Shown here piece by piece: positions 1 through 7,945 of a DNA stretch of 64,000 bases (the stretch's first letter is position 1; each line of letters opens with the position of its first letter). The stretch is from NCBI RefSeq assembly GCF_000025625.1, contig NC_013922.1, forward strand, positions 2,232,001 to 2,296,000, written 5' to 3'. The notes below the pieces were generated by a model. It was not told the DNA's origin. It did no database searches and saw only the letters and a list, made by a program, of their open reading frames with translations. This stretch comes from Natrialba magadii ATCC 43099 (GTDB lineage Archaea > Halobacteriota > Halobacteria > Halobacteriales > Natrialbaceae). Both the position numbers and the translations under genes were made by a program.

Positions 1-40
1 CCAGTACCAGTGCTAGCGCCAGTGTCGACAGTTCGCTCAC
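1..40 (-). CDS. start of a second CrcB/Fluc-like channel gene (cut by window edge)
   Basis: Only the first 13 codons lie in the window. A GTG codon at 40-38 overlaps the TGA stop of the upstream fluoride channel gene (bases 39-37) in a GTGA arrangement, which favours translational coupling. The readable residues are Met-Ser-Glu-Leu-Ser-Thr-Leu followed by a hydrophobic run, as expected for a first membrane helix. Fluc/CrcB proteins are dual-topology dimers and haloarchaea often carry two adjacent genes, so a second CrcB is the natural guess. The identity rests on context alone. Confidence 0.45.
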   Translation of the reverse strand, partial: MSELSTLALALVL

Positions 41-456
41 GCCGTCTCACCTCCAGCCGCTGTGGCTTCGGGACTGCGAACCCGACGGGCGAGTTCGCGG
101 CTCGCGAGCACGCCGGTGAAGCCGAGTCCGTAGTTCCCGAGGACGATGGCGGCGAGCAGGAGCGGGTCGGCGGCGAGCGCTGACTGGAGGGCGAACGTAC
201 TGTAGGTCGTCAGCGACGAGAGAAAGCCGGTCGTGAAGACGAGCCGCGATTTCCGCTCGACGATTCCCGAGTACTGGGCCTCGTAGGCGATGAAGCCGAG
301 CGCGAAGCAGCCCAGGACGTTGACGAGCAAGACGGCGATGACATCCGGGAAGATTCCAAGTGCAAAAAACCGGAGGTTCGCGCCGGCGAAGCCGCCGATG
401 CCGACCAGCGCGAGCGTTTCGAGTCGAACGAGAGGGTGAGAGTGGGATCCTGCCAT
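37..456 (-). CDS. crcB: CrcB/Fluc fluoride ion channel
   Basis: A 139-residue membrane protein that should export fluoride through a narrow dimeric channel in the cell membrane. Four hydrophobic segments are visible. The family signatures are GGFAGANLRF near the N-terminus, a LLVNVLGCFALGF helix with the conserved Asn, and TTGFLSSLTTYSTFA, which contains the phenylalanine/threonine-rich break typical of Fluc channels. The ATG at 456 was chosen because the 31 residues upstream of it are arginine/proline-rich and unlike the family. The gene overlaps the next one by GTGA, so the two are probably one operon. Length is normal for the family (about 120-140 residues). Confidence 0.9.
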   Translation of the reverse strand: MAGSHSHPLVRLETLALVGIGGFAGANLRFFALGIFPDVIAVLLVNVLGCFALGFIAYEAQYSGIVERKSRLVFTTGFLSSLTTYSTFALQSALAADPLLLAAIVLGNYGLGFTGVLASRELARRVRSPEATAAGGETA

Positions 457-517
457 GGCTACCGAAGCAGGGACCGTTAGCCGGCCGTGGGGTACAGGCT
501 GAACGCGCAGCGTGGAT

Positions 518-613
518 CCGACTAGCCAATCGGCCGATCGGCCGACCAACCGATTGTCCGGCTAGCCGACCAGTCGAATACTCGAATAGCCGACTATCCG
601 AACAGCCGAAAGC
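518..613. repeat. degenerate 8-bp tandem repeat, consensus CCGAnnAG
   Basis: Twelve consecutive octamers can be read in register from 518, nearly all starting with CCGA or TCGA (for example CCGACTAG, CCGATCGG, CCGACCAG, TCGAATAG, CCGAACAG). They fill the middle of the 376-base gap between the crcB gene (minus) and the cation efflux gene (plus). No gene is visible in this gap. The repeats are too diverged to be recent slippage and may be an old expansion or a protein-binding array. Confidence 0.7.
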
Positions 614-809
614 GTCTCGCGTACACAGTCTGCCCACAGCACCGACAGTTGGGTCAGGCGGGCCCCATCGCCCAGTGTCTGTGACGCCCTTCTCAGAGCT
701 AGCCAATGAGCGTTGTGGAACTGTGAGCAGGGGTGTATTCGAGTCCATTGCCGAAGTCCACGTCGCCAGCTACCCTACCCAGCAGCCACGGCGAAGGAAA
801 AGACTCAAG

Positions 810-826
810 TTTAGACTGACTCTAAA
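810..826. promoter_or_regulatory. inverted repeat TTTAGA-N5-TCTAAA before the cation efflux gene
   Basis: A perfect 6-bp inverted repeat separated by CTGAC ends seven bases before the ATG at 833. Its arms resemble the TTTAG/CTAAA half-sites of DtxR/MntR-type metalloregulators, and it sits where a repressor would block initiation of a leaderless message. The assignment to this regulator family is inference from the sequence and from the metal-transport function of the gene. Confidence 0.5.
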
Positions 827-832
827 ACATTC

Positions 833-1744
833 ATGGTCGAGGCCGCCGAGGAGCGACGCGGGTTTGCGCGGGCGTCGTGGGCCAACGTGCTCGGAAACGC
901 GGCGAAGATTATCGTCGAGGGTGCAGTTGGGTTGTTGTTCGGCAGCGTCGCGTTGCTGGCCGACGCGGCCCATTCCGTCGCGGACCTCGTCGCGAGTATC
1001 GTCGTCCTCGTCTGGGGACGGAGTACGTTCGACGAACCCGACGACACCCACCCCCACGGCCACGATCGGATCGAACCGCTGACGGCGCTGTTCGTCGGTG
1101 CGGTGATCGCCCTGCTAGGGCTGAACCTGCTCTATAGCTCCGTCGAGGGACTCATCACCGGCGTCGATGTCACGTTCAGTCCGCTCCTGCTCGGCGCGCT
1201 CGCGTTCGCAATCGTCGATATGTACCTCGTCTACCGCTACACCGAGGCGATCAACGAACACCTGCAGTCGACCGCACTCGAGGCGCTCGCGACTGACTGT
1301 CTGAACGATATCTACACTTCCTTCGCCGCCGTCGTCGGCGTTATCGGCGTCTTGCTCGGCCAGCCGCTGCTCGATCCGCTCGCTGGCGCGCTCGTCAGCG
1401 TGCTGGTCGTCTATCAGGGCGTCGTGATTGGCCGTGAGAACGTGAACTACCTCATCGGTGCCGCGCCGACGCCAGAGAAGCGCGAGGCGGTGTCCGAGGT
1501 CCTTCGCGAGCATCCTGACGCGCACGGAATGCACGACCTGACGGTCTTCTACGACGGCCCCGTCCTCGAGGTCGAAGTCCACGTCGAGGTCGACGGCGAC
1601 CTCCCGCTCCGGCAGGCCCACGACATCGAGTCCGACCTGGTCGACGAACTGCGGGCACTCGAGGACGTGGGTGACGCGCACGTCCATCTCGATCCGTCGG
1701 GGATCGGGGAGTGGAAGGAGCAATCGGACGAGACTGGCCTGTAG
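833..1744 (+). CDS. cation diffusion facilitator (CDF) family metal efflux protein
   Basis: A 303-residue proton-coupled exporter of divalent metals (Zn, Fe, Mn or Co). The N-terminal part holds about six membrane segments. The HSVAD motif in LADAAHSVADL (helix 2) and the later TDCLND (helix 5) supply the metal-site residues, and a histidine-rich loop (DDTHPHGHDR) follows helix 2. The C-terminal cytosolic domain (about 210-290) ends with VGDAHVHLDP, typical of the ferredoxin-like CDF domain. The substrate metal cannot be read from the sequence. The palindrome just before the start suggests control by a metal-responsive repressor. Confidence 0.92.
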   Translation: MVEAAEERRGFARASWANVLGNAAKIIVEGAVGLLFGSVALLADAAHSVADLVASIVVLVWGRSTFDEPDDTHPHGHDRIEPLTALFVGAVIALLGLNLLYSSVEGLITGVDVTFSPLLLGALAFAIVDMYLVYRYTEAINEHLQSTALEALATDCLNDIYTSFAAVVGVIGVLLGQPLLDPLAGALVSVLVVYQGVVIGRENVNYLIGAAPTPEKREAVSEVLREHPDAHGMHDLTVFYDGPVLEVEVHVEVDGDLPLRQAHDIESDLVDELRALEDVGDAHVHLDPSGIGEWKEQSDETGL

Positions 1745-1820
1745 TGGCGCGGGTTCCGCCGGAGAACGGCGGACTTGCTGTGATACGTGCTTTTATGTCG
1801 TCGTCGGACGCGCATTCGGT

Positions 1821-2738
1821 ATGGCTATCGGAGACGTTCGCGAGGTGACGGTCGGCGACTGTTCGGATCTGTACTACCTGGATACCGGAATGTACGAGAC
1901 GGAGGGATACGGTGCTGTCTACATCCTCGACGACGAGCGACCGGCGATCGTCGAGACCGGCATCGGAGCCAACTACGACCGGATTCTCGACGCGCTCGCG
2001 GAACTCGACATCGCGCCCGAGGATGTCGCGGTCATCGCCGTCACGCACATCCATCTCGATCACGCGGGCGGCGCGGGACTGCTCGCGGAGTCCTGTCCGA
2101 ACGCCGACGTGTACATCCCCGGCGTCGGCGCGAGCCTGCTCGCTGACCCCGGCAAACTCGTCGCCGGAACGAAAAACGCCGTCGGCGACCAGTGGCAGTA
2201 CTACGTCGAACCGAAACCGATCCCCGAAGACCGAATCGTCGAACTCGAGGACGGCGACGTGATTGACCTCGGCGAGCACGAACTGCGCGTCCACGCCGCC
2301 CCTGGCCACGCGTTCCACCAGGTGGTCTTCGAGGATCCCGCGAACGACGCGGTCTTCACCGGCGACGCGGCGGGGATCTGGATTCCCGACCGTGAGGAAA
2401 TCGTCGAGACCTCGCCGCCGTCTGACTTCGATCTCGAGCAGTGTCTCGCGGATGCTCGAACGATTGCCGACATCGATCCCGACGTGCTCCTTTACACTCA
2501 CTTTGGCCCACGGTATGTCGGCGACGACGCTGACCAGGCACTCGATGAGTACGCTACCGTCCTCACCGAGTGGGTGGGGGCGGTCGAGGCGAAGCGGGAC
2601 GAACTGGATGACGAGGAACTCATGGACCACTTTGCGGCAGCGACCGACCACGGTGACGCCTGGAGCGACGAGAAGGCGAGCGCCGAGGCGGCGATGAACG
2701 TCCGTGGCGTCGTCGGCTATCTTGACGACCGGGAGTAA
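1821..2738 (+). CDS. MBL-fold metallo-hydrolase
   Basis: A 305-residue cytosolic metallo-beta-lactamase-fold protein. The metal-binding motif HIHLDHAGG lies near residue 75, and later HAAPGHAFHQ and the FTGDAAGI motif supply the remaining metal ligands. Members include thiolesterases, glyoxalase II-like enzymes and lactonases, so the substrate is unknown. The ATG at 1821 is preferred because a TATA-like CTTTTATG lies about 27 bases upstream, fitting a leaderless message; the longer upstream reading frame overlaps the CDF gene and is arginine-rich. It stands alone between the CDF and acyl-CoA ligase genes. Confidence 0.85.
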   Translation: MAIGDVREVTVGDCSDLYYLDTGMYETEGYGAVYILDDERPAIVETGIGANYDRILDALAELDIAPEDVAVIAVTHIHLDHAGGAGLLAESCPNADVYIPGVGASLLADPGKLVAGTKNAVGDQWQYYVEPKPIPEDRIVELEDGDVIDLGEHELRVHAAPGHAFHQVVFEDPANDAVFTGDAAGIWIPDREEIVETSPPSDFDLEQCLADARTIADIDPDVLLYTHFGPRYVGDDADQALDEYATVLTEWVGAVEAKRDELDDEELMDHFAAATDHGDAWSDEKASAEAAMNVRGVVGYLDDRE

Positions 2739-2888
2739 ACTGCGAGCACGGACTGACGTCCCTCGAACGAACTCGCCGAGGCTGTCGACAGATCTTCGGC
2801 AACAGGTTCTCCAGCGCGAATAAACGGAAATTCGACCGAAATCAGTTTCATCACGTTTTATCGCGTGGGCCTCACTCTCATTGGATAT

Positions 2889-4898
2889 ATGAACTGGCGG
2901 GACGCCGAACGCGAGTACGACGACGAGGTGATCGGGACGACGACACTCGGACGGATGTTCGAGGAGTCGGCCGAACGGAACAAGAGTCGGCCAGCCCAGC
3001 GCTACAAGGGTGGTGTCTACGACCGATCGCTCACCGACGACGTACTGCCGTCGGCTGCTCCGGGTTCGTTCAACGCACTCTCTTACGCCGAGATGCGCGA
3101 CATCGTTCGCAACCTCGCCGCCGGCTTTCGAGACCTCGGCATCGAGTCAGGCGACCGAGTCGGCATCTTCAGCAACACCCGGATGGAGTGGGCCCAGACC
3201 GACTTCGCACTGCTGAGTGCTGGCGCAGTCGTCACCACGGTCTACACGAGTTCCTCTCCCGATCAGGTCTCCTATCTGCTCGACGACCCCGACGCGGACG
3301 GCGTCGTTGTCGAAAATCAGGAACTCTTAGAGCGCGTGCTCGAAGTCGAGGACGAACTCGATCTCGAGTTCATCGTCTCGATCGACAACTTCGATGGGTA
3401 CGACGACCGGGACGATATCCTGACGCTCGCGGAACTCCACGACCGCGGCGCTGGGGCGTTCGACGAGGAAGCCTACCAGACGTGGGTCGACGAACCCGCA
3501 ATGGACGATCTGGCGAGTCTGATCTACACGAGCGGAACGACCGGCAAGCCGAAAGGCGTCCAGCTCACGCACGGTAACTTCCGGTCGAACGTCAATCAGA
3601 TTCGCAAGCGCTTCGCGCCGCGGCCGGATCGCGACGACGACGTTCCGGTGATCGATTCGGAGAGTCAGGCGATGTCCTATCTGCCACTGGCACACGTCTT
3701 CGAGCGCACGGCGGGACACTTCCTGCTGTTTGCAAGCGGTGCCTGCGTGGCCTACGCCGAGAATCCGGACACGCTGCAGGAGGACTTCAGCACCGTTCAG
3801 CCGAACACGGCGACCAGCGTCCCGCGCGTCTACGAGAAAATCTACGACGCGATCCGAGAACAGGCGAGCGAATCGTCAGTCAAGAAGCGCATCTTCGAGT
3901 GGGCGACCGACGTGGGTGTCGAGTACCAGCGTGCCGACTCGCCCGGCCCGATTCTGAACGCGAAACGCGCGCTCGCGGACAAGCTCGTTTTCTCGACGGT
4001 GCGCGAGGCACTGGGTGGCGAGATCGAGATCCTGATCAGCGGCGGTGGCAGTCTCTCGCCAGAACTCTGTCGACTCTACCACGCGATGGGGCTCCCGATC
4101 TTCGAGGGGTACGGCCTGACCGAGACGTCGCCCGTCATCGCGGTCAACCCGCCAGAGGAGCCGAAAATCGGTACGATCGGCCCGCCGGTGGTCGACGTGG
4201 ACATCTCGATCGACGAGAGCGTCGTCAATCAGGACGCGTTCGACGATCCGGGTGCAGTCGGCGAACTCCTCGTCCGTGGACCGAACGTGACCCAGGGCTA
4301 CTGGAACAAGCCGTCGGCGACCGACCGGGCGTTCACCGAAGGTGTACAACCCGACGGTGGCGCCGCTCTGGAAGCACCACGCGAGGATGGCGACGCCGAC
4401 GCCGACGACGACGGTCTGTGGTTCCGCACCGGTGACGTCGTCCACCTGCGCGACGACGGCTACATCTCCTTCCGCGACCGCGTCAAACAGCTCATCGTCC
4501 TCTCGACCGGCAAGAACGTCGCCCCCGGTCCGATCGAGGACGCCTTCGCCGCGAGCGAAATCGTCGAGCAAGCGATGGTCGTCGGCGACGGCGAGAAGTT
4601 CATCGGCGCGCTGCTCGTTCCGAACACCGAGCACATCCGCGAGTGGGCCGACGAGGAAGGCATCGACCTGCCCGGCGATGCCGAAGCGCTCTGTGACGAC
4701 GACCGCGTTTGCGAGTACATCCAGCAGGAGGTCGACCGGGTGAACGACGACTTCGAGAAACACGAGACGATCAAGCAGTTCGAACTCGTTCCGCAGGAGT
4801 TCACCGAGGAGAACGACATGCTGACGCCGACGATGAAGAAGAAGCGCCGCGTCATTATGGACCGGTTCGAAGACCGCGTCGACCGAATCTACGAGTAG
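2889..4898 (+). CDS. long-chain fatty acid-CoA ligase (AMP-forming)
   Basis: A 669-residue adenylate-forming enzyme that should activate fatty acids to acyl-AMP and then acyl-CoA in the cytosol. The ATP/AMP signature LIYTSGTTGKPKG is at about residue 214, the GYGLTETSP motif at about 406, FRTGD at about 515, and the hinge/lysine region STGKNVAPGPIE at about 540. The length and the long central domain match the FadD/ACSL (FAA1-like) branch. An acidic insert (GDADADDD) precedes the FRTGD motif, a haloarchaeal feature. The ATG at 2889 is chosen over the GTG at 2865 because the eight extra residues are poorly conserved in style. No beta-oxidation genes are adjacent. Confidence 0.9.
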   Translation: MNWRDAEREYDDEVIGTTTLGRMFEESAERNKSRPAQRYKGGVYDRSLTDDVLPSAAPGSFNALSYAEMRDIVRNLAAGFRDLGIESGDRVGIFSNTRMEWAQTDFALLSAGAVVTTVYTSSSPDQVSYLLDDPDADGVVVENQELLERVLEVEDELDLEFIVSIDNFDGYDDRDDILTLAELHDRGAGAFDEEAYQTWVDEPAMDDLASLIYTSGTTGKPKGVQLTHGNFRSNVNQIRKRFAPRPDRDDDVPVIDSESQAMSYLPLAHVFERTAGHFLLFASGACVAYAENPDTLQEDFSTVQPNTATSVPRVYEKIYDAIREQASESSVKKRIFEWATDVGVEYQRADSPGPILNAKRALADKLVFSTVREALGGEIEILISGGGSLSPELCRLYHAMGLPIFEGYGLTETSPVIAVNPPEEPKIGTIGPPVVDVDISIDESVVNQDAFDDPGAVGELLVRGPNVTQGYWNKPSATDRAFTEGVQPDGGAALEAPREDGDADADDDGLWFRTGDVVHLRDDGYISFRDRVKQLIVLSTGKNVAPGPIEDAFAASEIVEQAMVVGDGEKFIGALLVPNTEHIREWADEEGIDLPGDAEALCDDDRVCEYIQQEVDRVNDDFEKHETIKQFELVPQEFTEENDMLTPTMKKKRRVIMDRFEDRVDRIYE

Positions 4899-5029
4899 TC
4901 CTCACTCGTCGTTTCACGACCGGACCACTCCAGTTGGAAGCCGACGCCGCCAGGTTTTCTCGAGTTGCATCGACTCGCCCCCGCTATTCTGCTCACCCGA
5001 ACACGTCCATACACGCCGACCACTCGCTG

Positions 5030-5043
5030 TTAGGCTCGCCTAA
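5030..5043. promoter_or_regulatory. DtxR/IdeR-like operator 1 (TTAGGC-TC-GCCTAA)
   Basis: A perfect inverted repeat with two central bases. It matches the core of the known DtxR/IdeR iron box (TTAGGTTAGCCTAA type). It is the first of two such sites upstream of the iron-type ABC ATPase, and the two centres are 34 bp apart, roughly three helical turns. Confidence 0.7.
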
Positions 5044-5063
5044 AACGATGCACTTTCCAGTAA

Positions 5064-5077
5064 TTAGGCTAGCCTAA
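5064..5077. promoter_or_regulatory. DtxR/IdeR-like operator 2 (TTAGGCTAGCCTAA)
   Basis: A perfect 14-base palindrome identical in its outer arms to the site at 5030. Two copies in one promoter region are good evidence for a real metalloregulator target. Binding by a haloarchaeal DtxR-family protein under metal-replete conditions, with repression, is the expected mode but is inference. The remaining gap 4899-5108 contains no other clear signal. Confidence 0.75.
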
Positions 5078-5108
5078 AACACGAACAGGCGGTCCTGTTC
5101 GGTACGCT

Positions 5109-5306
5109 ATGAGCAACAACACGAACCACCTGCACCATCACCCTTCCTCGACATCGCCGTCTGCTGCGCGAACACGAACCGGCCGGTCCGCCGCGCGCGA
5201 GTCCGATGAGATCACCACTACTATAGTAACAACTGCAACTAGTTACACACTGATCACCGAGCAGACTGGCGATCAGGTGTGCAGCGACTTGCAGTGGCTA
5301 CTATAG
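5109..5306 (+). CDS. small uncertain reading frame, possible frame-shifted N-terminus of the ABC ATPase
   Basis: A 65-residue frame starting 31 bases after the second DtxR-like box. It is rich in Ser, Thr and Arg with a His cluster near the start, and has no recognisable domain. The ATPase frame downstream is open from 5254 but has no ATG before the GTG at 5398, so the two frames overlap in 5254-5306. It could be a small leader protein, an N-terminal extension separated by one frameshift, or chance. Confidence 0.3.
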   Translation: MSNNTNHLHHHPSSTSPSAARTRTGRSAARESDEITTTIVTTATSYTLITEQTGDQVCSDLQWLL

Positions 5307-5397
5307 CCCGCTCGCCGACGGTGGCACTCACTCTGTCCCGCGATCAATCGATTCCGCTGCTAACGACCACTCGAGTCCCACCGCTGACGCCGGCGAG

Positions 5398-6192
5398 GTG
5401 CACTCGAGTCGGTTGGTTGGCGACGACCTCGCGATTGGCTACCCGACGACCGAGGAGCCGGTCGTCGAGGTCGACCGGATCGATCTTCCAGCGGGCGAGA
5501 TTACGGCGCTCGTCGGACCGAACGGGAGCGGCAAGTCGACGCTGCTGAAAGCGCTGGCCCGCCAGCATGCGCCCGAACACGGTACTGTCCTCCTCGACGG
5601 GGACGATATCGACGATTTCGATAGCAAGCCCTTCGCTCGCCGTGTCGGGATGCTTTCCCAGGAGTACGAGTCGGCCGGTGGGATGACTGCCGAGGAGTTG
5701 ATCTACTACGGACGGTATCCGCACATGGGGTTTTTCGATACACCGACCGAGTCCGACGAGGCGGCCGTCGAGCGGGCTATCGACCCCGCGGATGTCGGCC
5801 ACCTGCGCGAAGAGGAGGTCGGGAACCTGAGCGGCGGCCAGAAGCAACTCGTCTGGATCGCGATGGTGCTCGCCCAGGAGACGGATGTGCTTCTGCTCGA
5901 CGAGCCCACGACGTATCTCGACCTGCAACACCAGCTACAGGTGATGGAACTCGTCCAGACGCTGAACGACGAACGCGGCGTGACGGTGGGACTCGTTCTC
6001 CACAATATCTCGCAGGCAGCACGGTTCGCAGACTATCTCGTCGCGATACGCGATGGCGAACTGTACGACTGGGGTCCGCCACGAGAAATTGTGAGCGAAC
6101 AGTTGCTGGCGGACGTCTTCAACGTTAAAGCGACAGTCGAGCACGATCCCGAGATACGGATTCACCCCGCGCGTGCACTCTCTGATCAATAG
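5398..6192 (+). CDS. iron-siderophore/cobalamin-type ABC transporter ATPase
   Basis: A 264-residue FecE/FepC/BtuD-type nucleotide-binding subunit, expected on the inner face of the membrane energising uptake of ferric siderophore or a similar metal chelate. Walker A is GPNGSGKST (about residue 41), the signature is LSGGQKQ (about 143), and Walker B is DVLLLDEPT (about 163), with LHNISQA as the H-loop. The start is a GTG because the frame has no upstream ATG. The two DtxR-like boxes 320-370 bases upstream fit iron control. No permease or binding-protein gene lies beside it in this window, so its partner must be elsewhere. Confidence 0.85.
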   Translation: MHSSRLVGDDLAIGYPTTEEPVVEVDRIDLPAGEITALVGPNGSGKSTLLKALARQHAPEHGTVLLDGDDIDDFDSKPFARRVGMLSQEYESAGGMTAEELIYYGRYPHMGFFDTPTESDEAAVERAIDPADVGHLREEEVGNLSGGQKQLVWIAMVLAQETDVLLLDEPTTYLDLQHQLQVMELVQTLNDERGVTVGLVLHNISQAARFADYLVAIRDGELYDWGPPREIVSEQLLADVFNVKATVEHDPEIRIHPARALSDQ

Positions 6193-6302
6193 GTGCAACC
6201 GGACGTGATTCCGGAATCGCTTTTGTCCGTGTCACGAACGGATGGTGGATCAGCGAGCGCCTCCCTGGCGACAAAAAATCGCTATTTCTGGCCACCGACG
6301 TT

Positions 6303-6965
6303 TCAAACGCGGTAGTGGCCTGTGTACTCAGCTGTATACGGTCCTTCGTTTCCGACGAACGCGTAGTAGTCACCGGACTCTTCAACCTCGAAGCTAACTG
6401 ACCCTTGTCCGTCTGATTCTTCCGTACAGATGATGTCACCGTCGGCTGTCATAATACCAAGACAGAGATCAGAGTCGGCGGCGTCCCACGACACGTCGAC
6501 AGTTAGCGTTTCTCCGGGAGCGAGTGAATGCGTGCCGTACGCAGTCGCCTCTCCTGGGTCAATCGTTCCGTCGATGTCGTACGTTGCAGCCGGACCGACA
6601 TCGGCCACACTGTCGACTTCGTCGGTCGTCACGTCGAATTCGTCAGAAGCGGTCGTCCTGTTGTCATGCGCTTCGTGATCGAGCGCCGTCGGCTCGGTGT
6701 CGTCCGAACGCGGCACTATCGAATCATCGGAAGACGTGTTCTCGTCGGCGGTAACCGTCACCGACAGTTCCTCGAACTCGGTCTCATCGATCTGTTCGAG
6801 CGTGAACTCGTCTCCGTGTTCCACCTCAGCATCGTCCGCATCGACGAGTTCGACGTCGACGTCGATACCATCCGTCGCAGCGACACCACCGCCGCTGAGC
6901 GCAATCGCGACCATCGCCACGAGTGCGAGCGCAATCGGGAGTCGGTTTCGTTTCATCGTTGTCAT
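6303..6965 (-). CDS. exported protein with pre-peptidase-like C-terminal domain
   Basis: A 220-residue secreted protein of unknown function. After MTTMKRNR comes a hydrophobic stretch ending GGGVAATDG, a good Sec-type signal peptide. An acidic linker (about 30-110) follows, then a beta-rich domain (about 120-220) with ETLTVDVSW, DLCLGIMTADG and a closing GDYYAFVGNEG motif, which resembles the PPC-type beta-sandwich of secreted proteases. No catalytic domain is present. ATG 6965 is chosen because it begins the signal peptide; ATG 6956 is an alternative. The next gene on this strand, at 7152-7718, ends 187 bases upstream. Confidence 0.65.
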   Translation of the reverse strand: MTTMKRNRLPIALALVAMVAIALSGGGVAATDGIDVDVELVDADDAEVEHGDEFTLEQIDETEFEELSVTVTADENTSSDDSIVPRSDDTEPTALDHEAHDNRTTASDEFDVTTDEVDSVADVGPAATYDIDGTIDPGEATAYGTHSLAPGETLTVDVSWDAADSDLCLGIMTADGDIICTEESDGQGSVSFEVEESGDYYAFVGNEGPYTAEYTGHYRV

Positions 6966-7151
6966 GTGATTGTCTTCGAGACCGGTTCGGAACGGGCTAC
7001 AGCAGTCTGTGATACCGTTTCGACACTGCTCGTCGTCTCGTCGTTCCGAACCGACCTCAAACGGGTGTTGGGAGAAACACCTGATAATCACCCGTTGGAA
7101 AGCCGTTTCGGAACGGCTGAAATACTCGTTCCAGCTGTTGTGACACTGAAT

Positions 7152-7718
7152 TCACAGAAGGAACACGACGTTTCCCATCCCTCGACGTTTTCGCTCGACG
7201 AGGTTTTTGCTCTCCAGCCGATCGAGTTTCCGACTGACTGTTGCTTTCGAATGGTCCGTTTGCTCGACGATGAGGCGCTGCTCGAGAACACCGTCAGCGT
7301 CGAGTATCTGTTCGTAGATGTCTTGTTCTGCTTGGGAAAGTTTCGCCGCGGTCGTTTCCCACTCGCGTTTTCGTCGCTCGAGGAGGTCGTCAGACGTCGC
7401 TGTCGAACCAGGTTCATCTTCACCTCTCGCCGATCTTGTAGTGGTCTCCGCGCCGTCTTCCGATGGTATCTGGGTCGTTCCTGCCCGCCAGTCGAGAAAC
7501 AGGTAGGCACTGCTCGCACCGAGGACGAACGACGTACCGAGGATGACGCCGACGTCACGATAAGAAAAAAAGCCAGGGAGTCGCGTCGTCTCCGAACCCG
7601 TGCCGTCCACAGAAACGACGACCGGTGACGGATGTGCTAACTGCAACCCCAGCACGACCGACGCGACGACGACCGTCGCCGCTACCAACCCGGGACCGAG
7701 GCGTGTGCGTAACTTCAT
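7152..7718 (-). CDS. membrane-anchored winged-helix transcriptional regulator
   Basis: A 188-residue protein with a membrane segment at 10-28, a short outside loop, and a second hydrophobic segment at about 54-72 (VGVILGTSFVLGASSAYLFL). After a polar linker, the C-terminal 70 residues form a MarR/IclR-like winged helix (ILDADGVLEQRLIVEQ, then SKATVSRKLDRLESKNLVE). This layout is common in haloarchaeal membrane-bound HTH regulators. A TATA-like CTTATAAC lies about 30 bases before the ATG on the minus strand, fitting a leaderless message. It diverges from the exported protein at 7946, which makes that promoter region a likely target. Confidence 0.75.
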   Translation of the reverse strand: MKLRTRLGPGLVAATVVVASVVLGLQLAHPSPVVVSVDGTGSETTRLPGFFSYRDVGVILGTSFVLGASSAYLFLDWRAGTTQIPSEDGAETTTRSARGEDEPGSTATSDDLLERRKREWETTAAKLSQAEQDIYEQILDADGVLEQRLIVEQTDHSKATVSRKLDRLESKNLVERKRRGMGNVVFLL

Positions 7719-7835
7719 CGCTCGTGGCTGATGGTTGCCCCCAGTATGGTTATAAGACTGAGGATTTCACGGTACGTATGAGTCAGTCAATAGATTTTGG
7801 CGAGAGAGAACATATACTGTTGCTATAGCCAAAAT

Positions 7836-7882
7836 GAAACAAGATGAAACAAGCACGAAACACGAGTGAAATACGCTGAAAC
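7836..7882 (+). promoter_or_regulatory. five helically phased GAAAC repeats
   Basis: GAAAC (GAAAT once) begins at 7836, 7846, 7857, 7868 and 7878, so the spacing is 10, 11, 11 and 10 bp. All copies face the same side of the helix. The array lies between the membrane-anchored regulator (minus) and the exported protein (plus), 64 bases before the ATG at 7946. It could be a cooperative binding array, and short A-runs in phase also favour intrinsic DNA curvature. Confidence 0.6.
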
Positions 7883-7945
7883 AAATAACTACATAGTATT
7901 TCACGCAGAGTCACCGACCACGTCACGAGAACGAACTACCCGACG

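Noticed and set aside
1452-2651. Minus-strand frame of 399 codons opposite the MBL hydrolase
   Set aside because: Antisense shadow; the plus strand has clear metal-binding motifs and a promoter.
3876-4763. Minus-strand frame of 295 codons opposite the acyl-CoA ligase
   Set aside because: Antisense shadow of a gene with certain motifs.
6528-7628. Plus-strand frame of 366 codons across two exported/regulator genes
   Set aside because: It overlaps two minus-strand genes with good signal peptide and HTH motifs, and its residues are arginine-rich.
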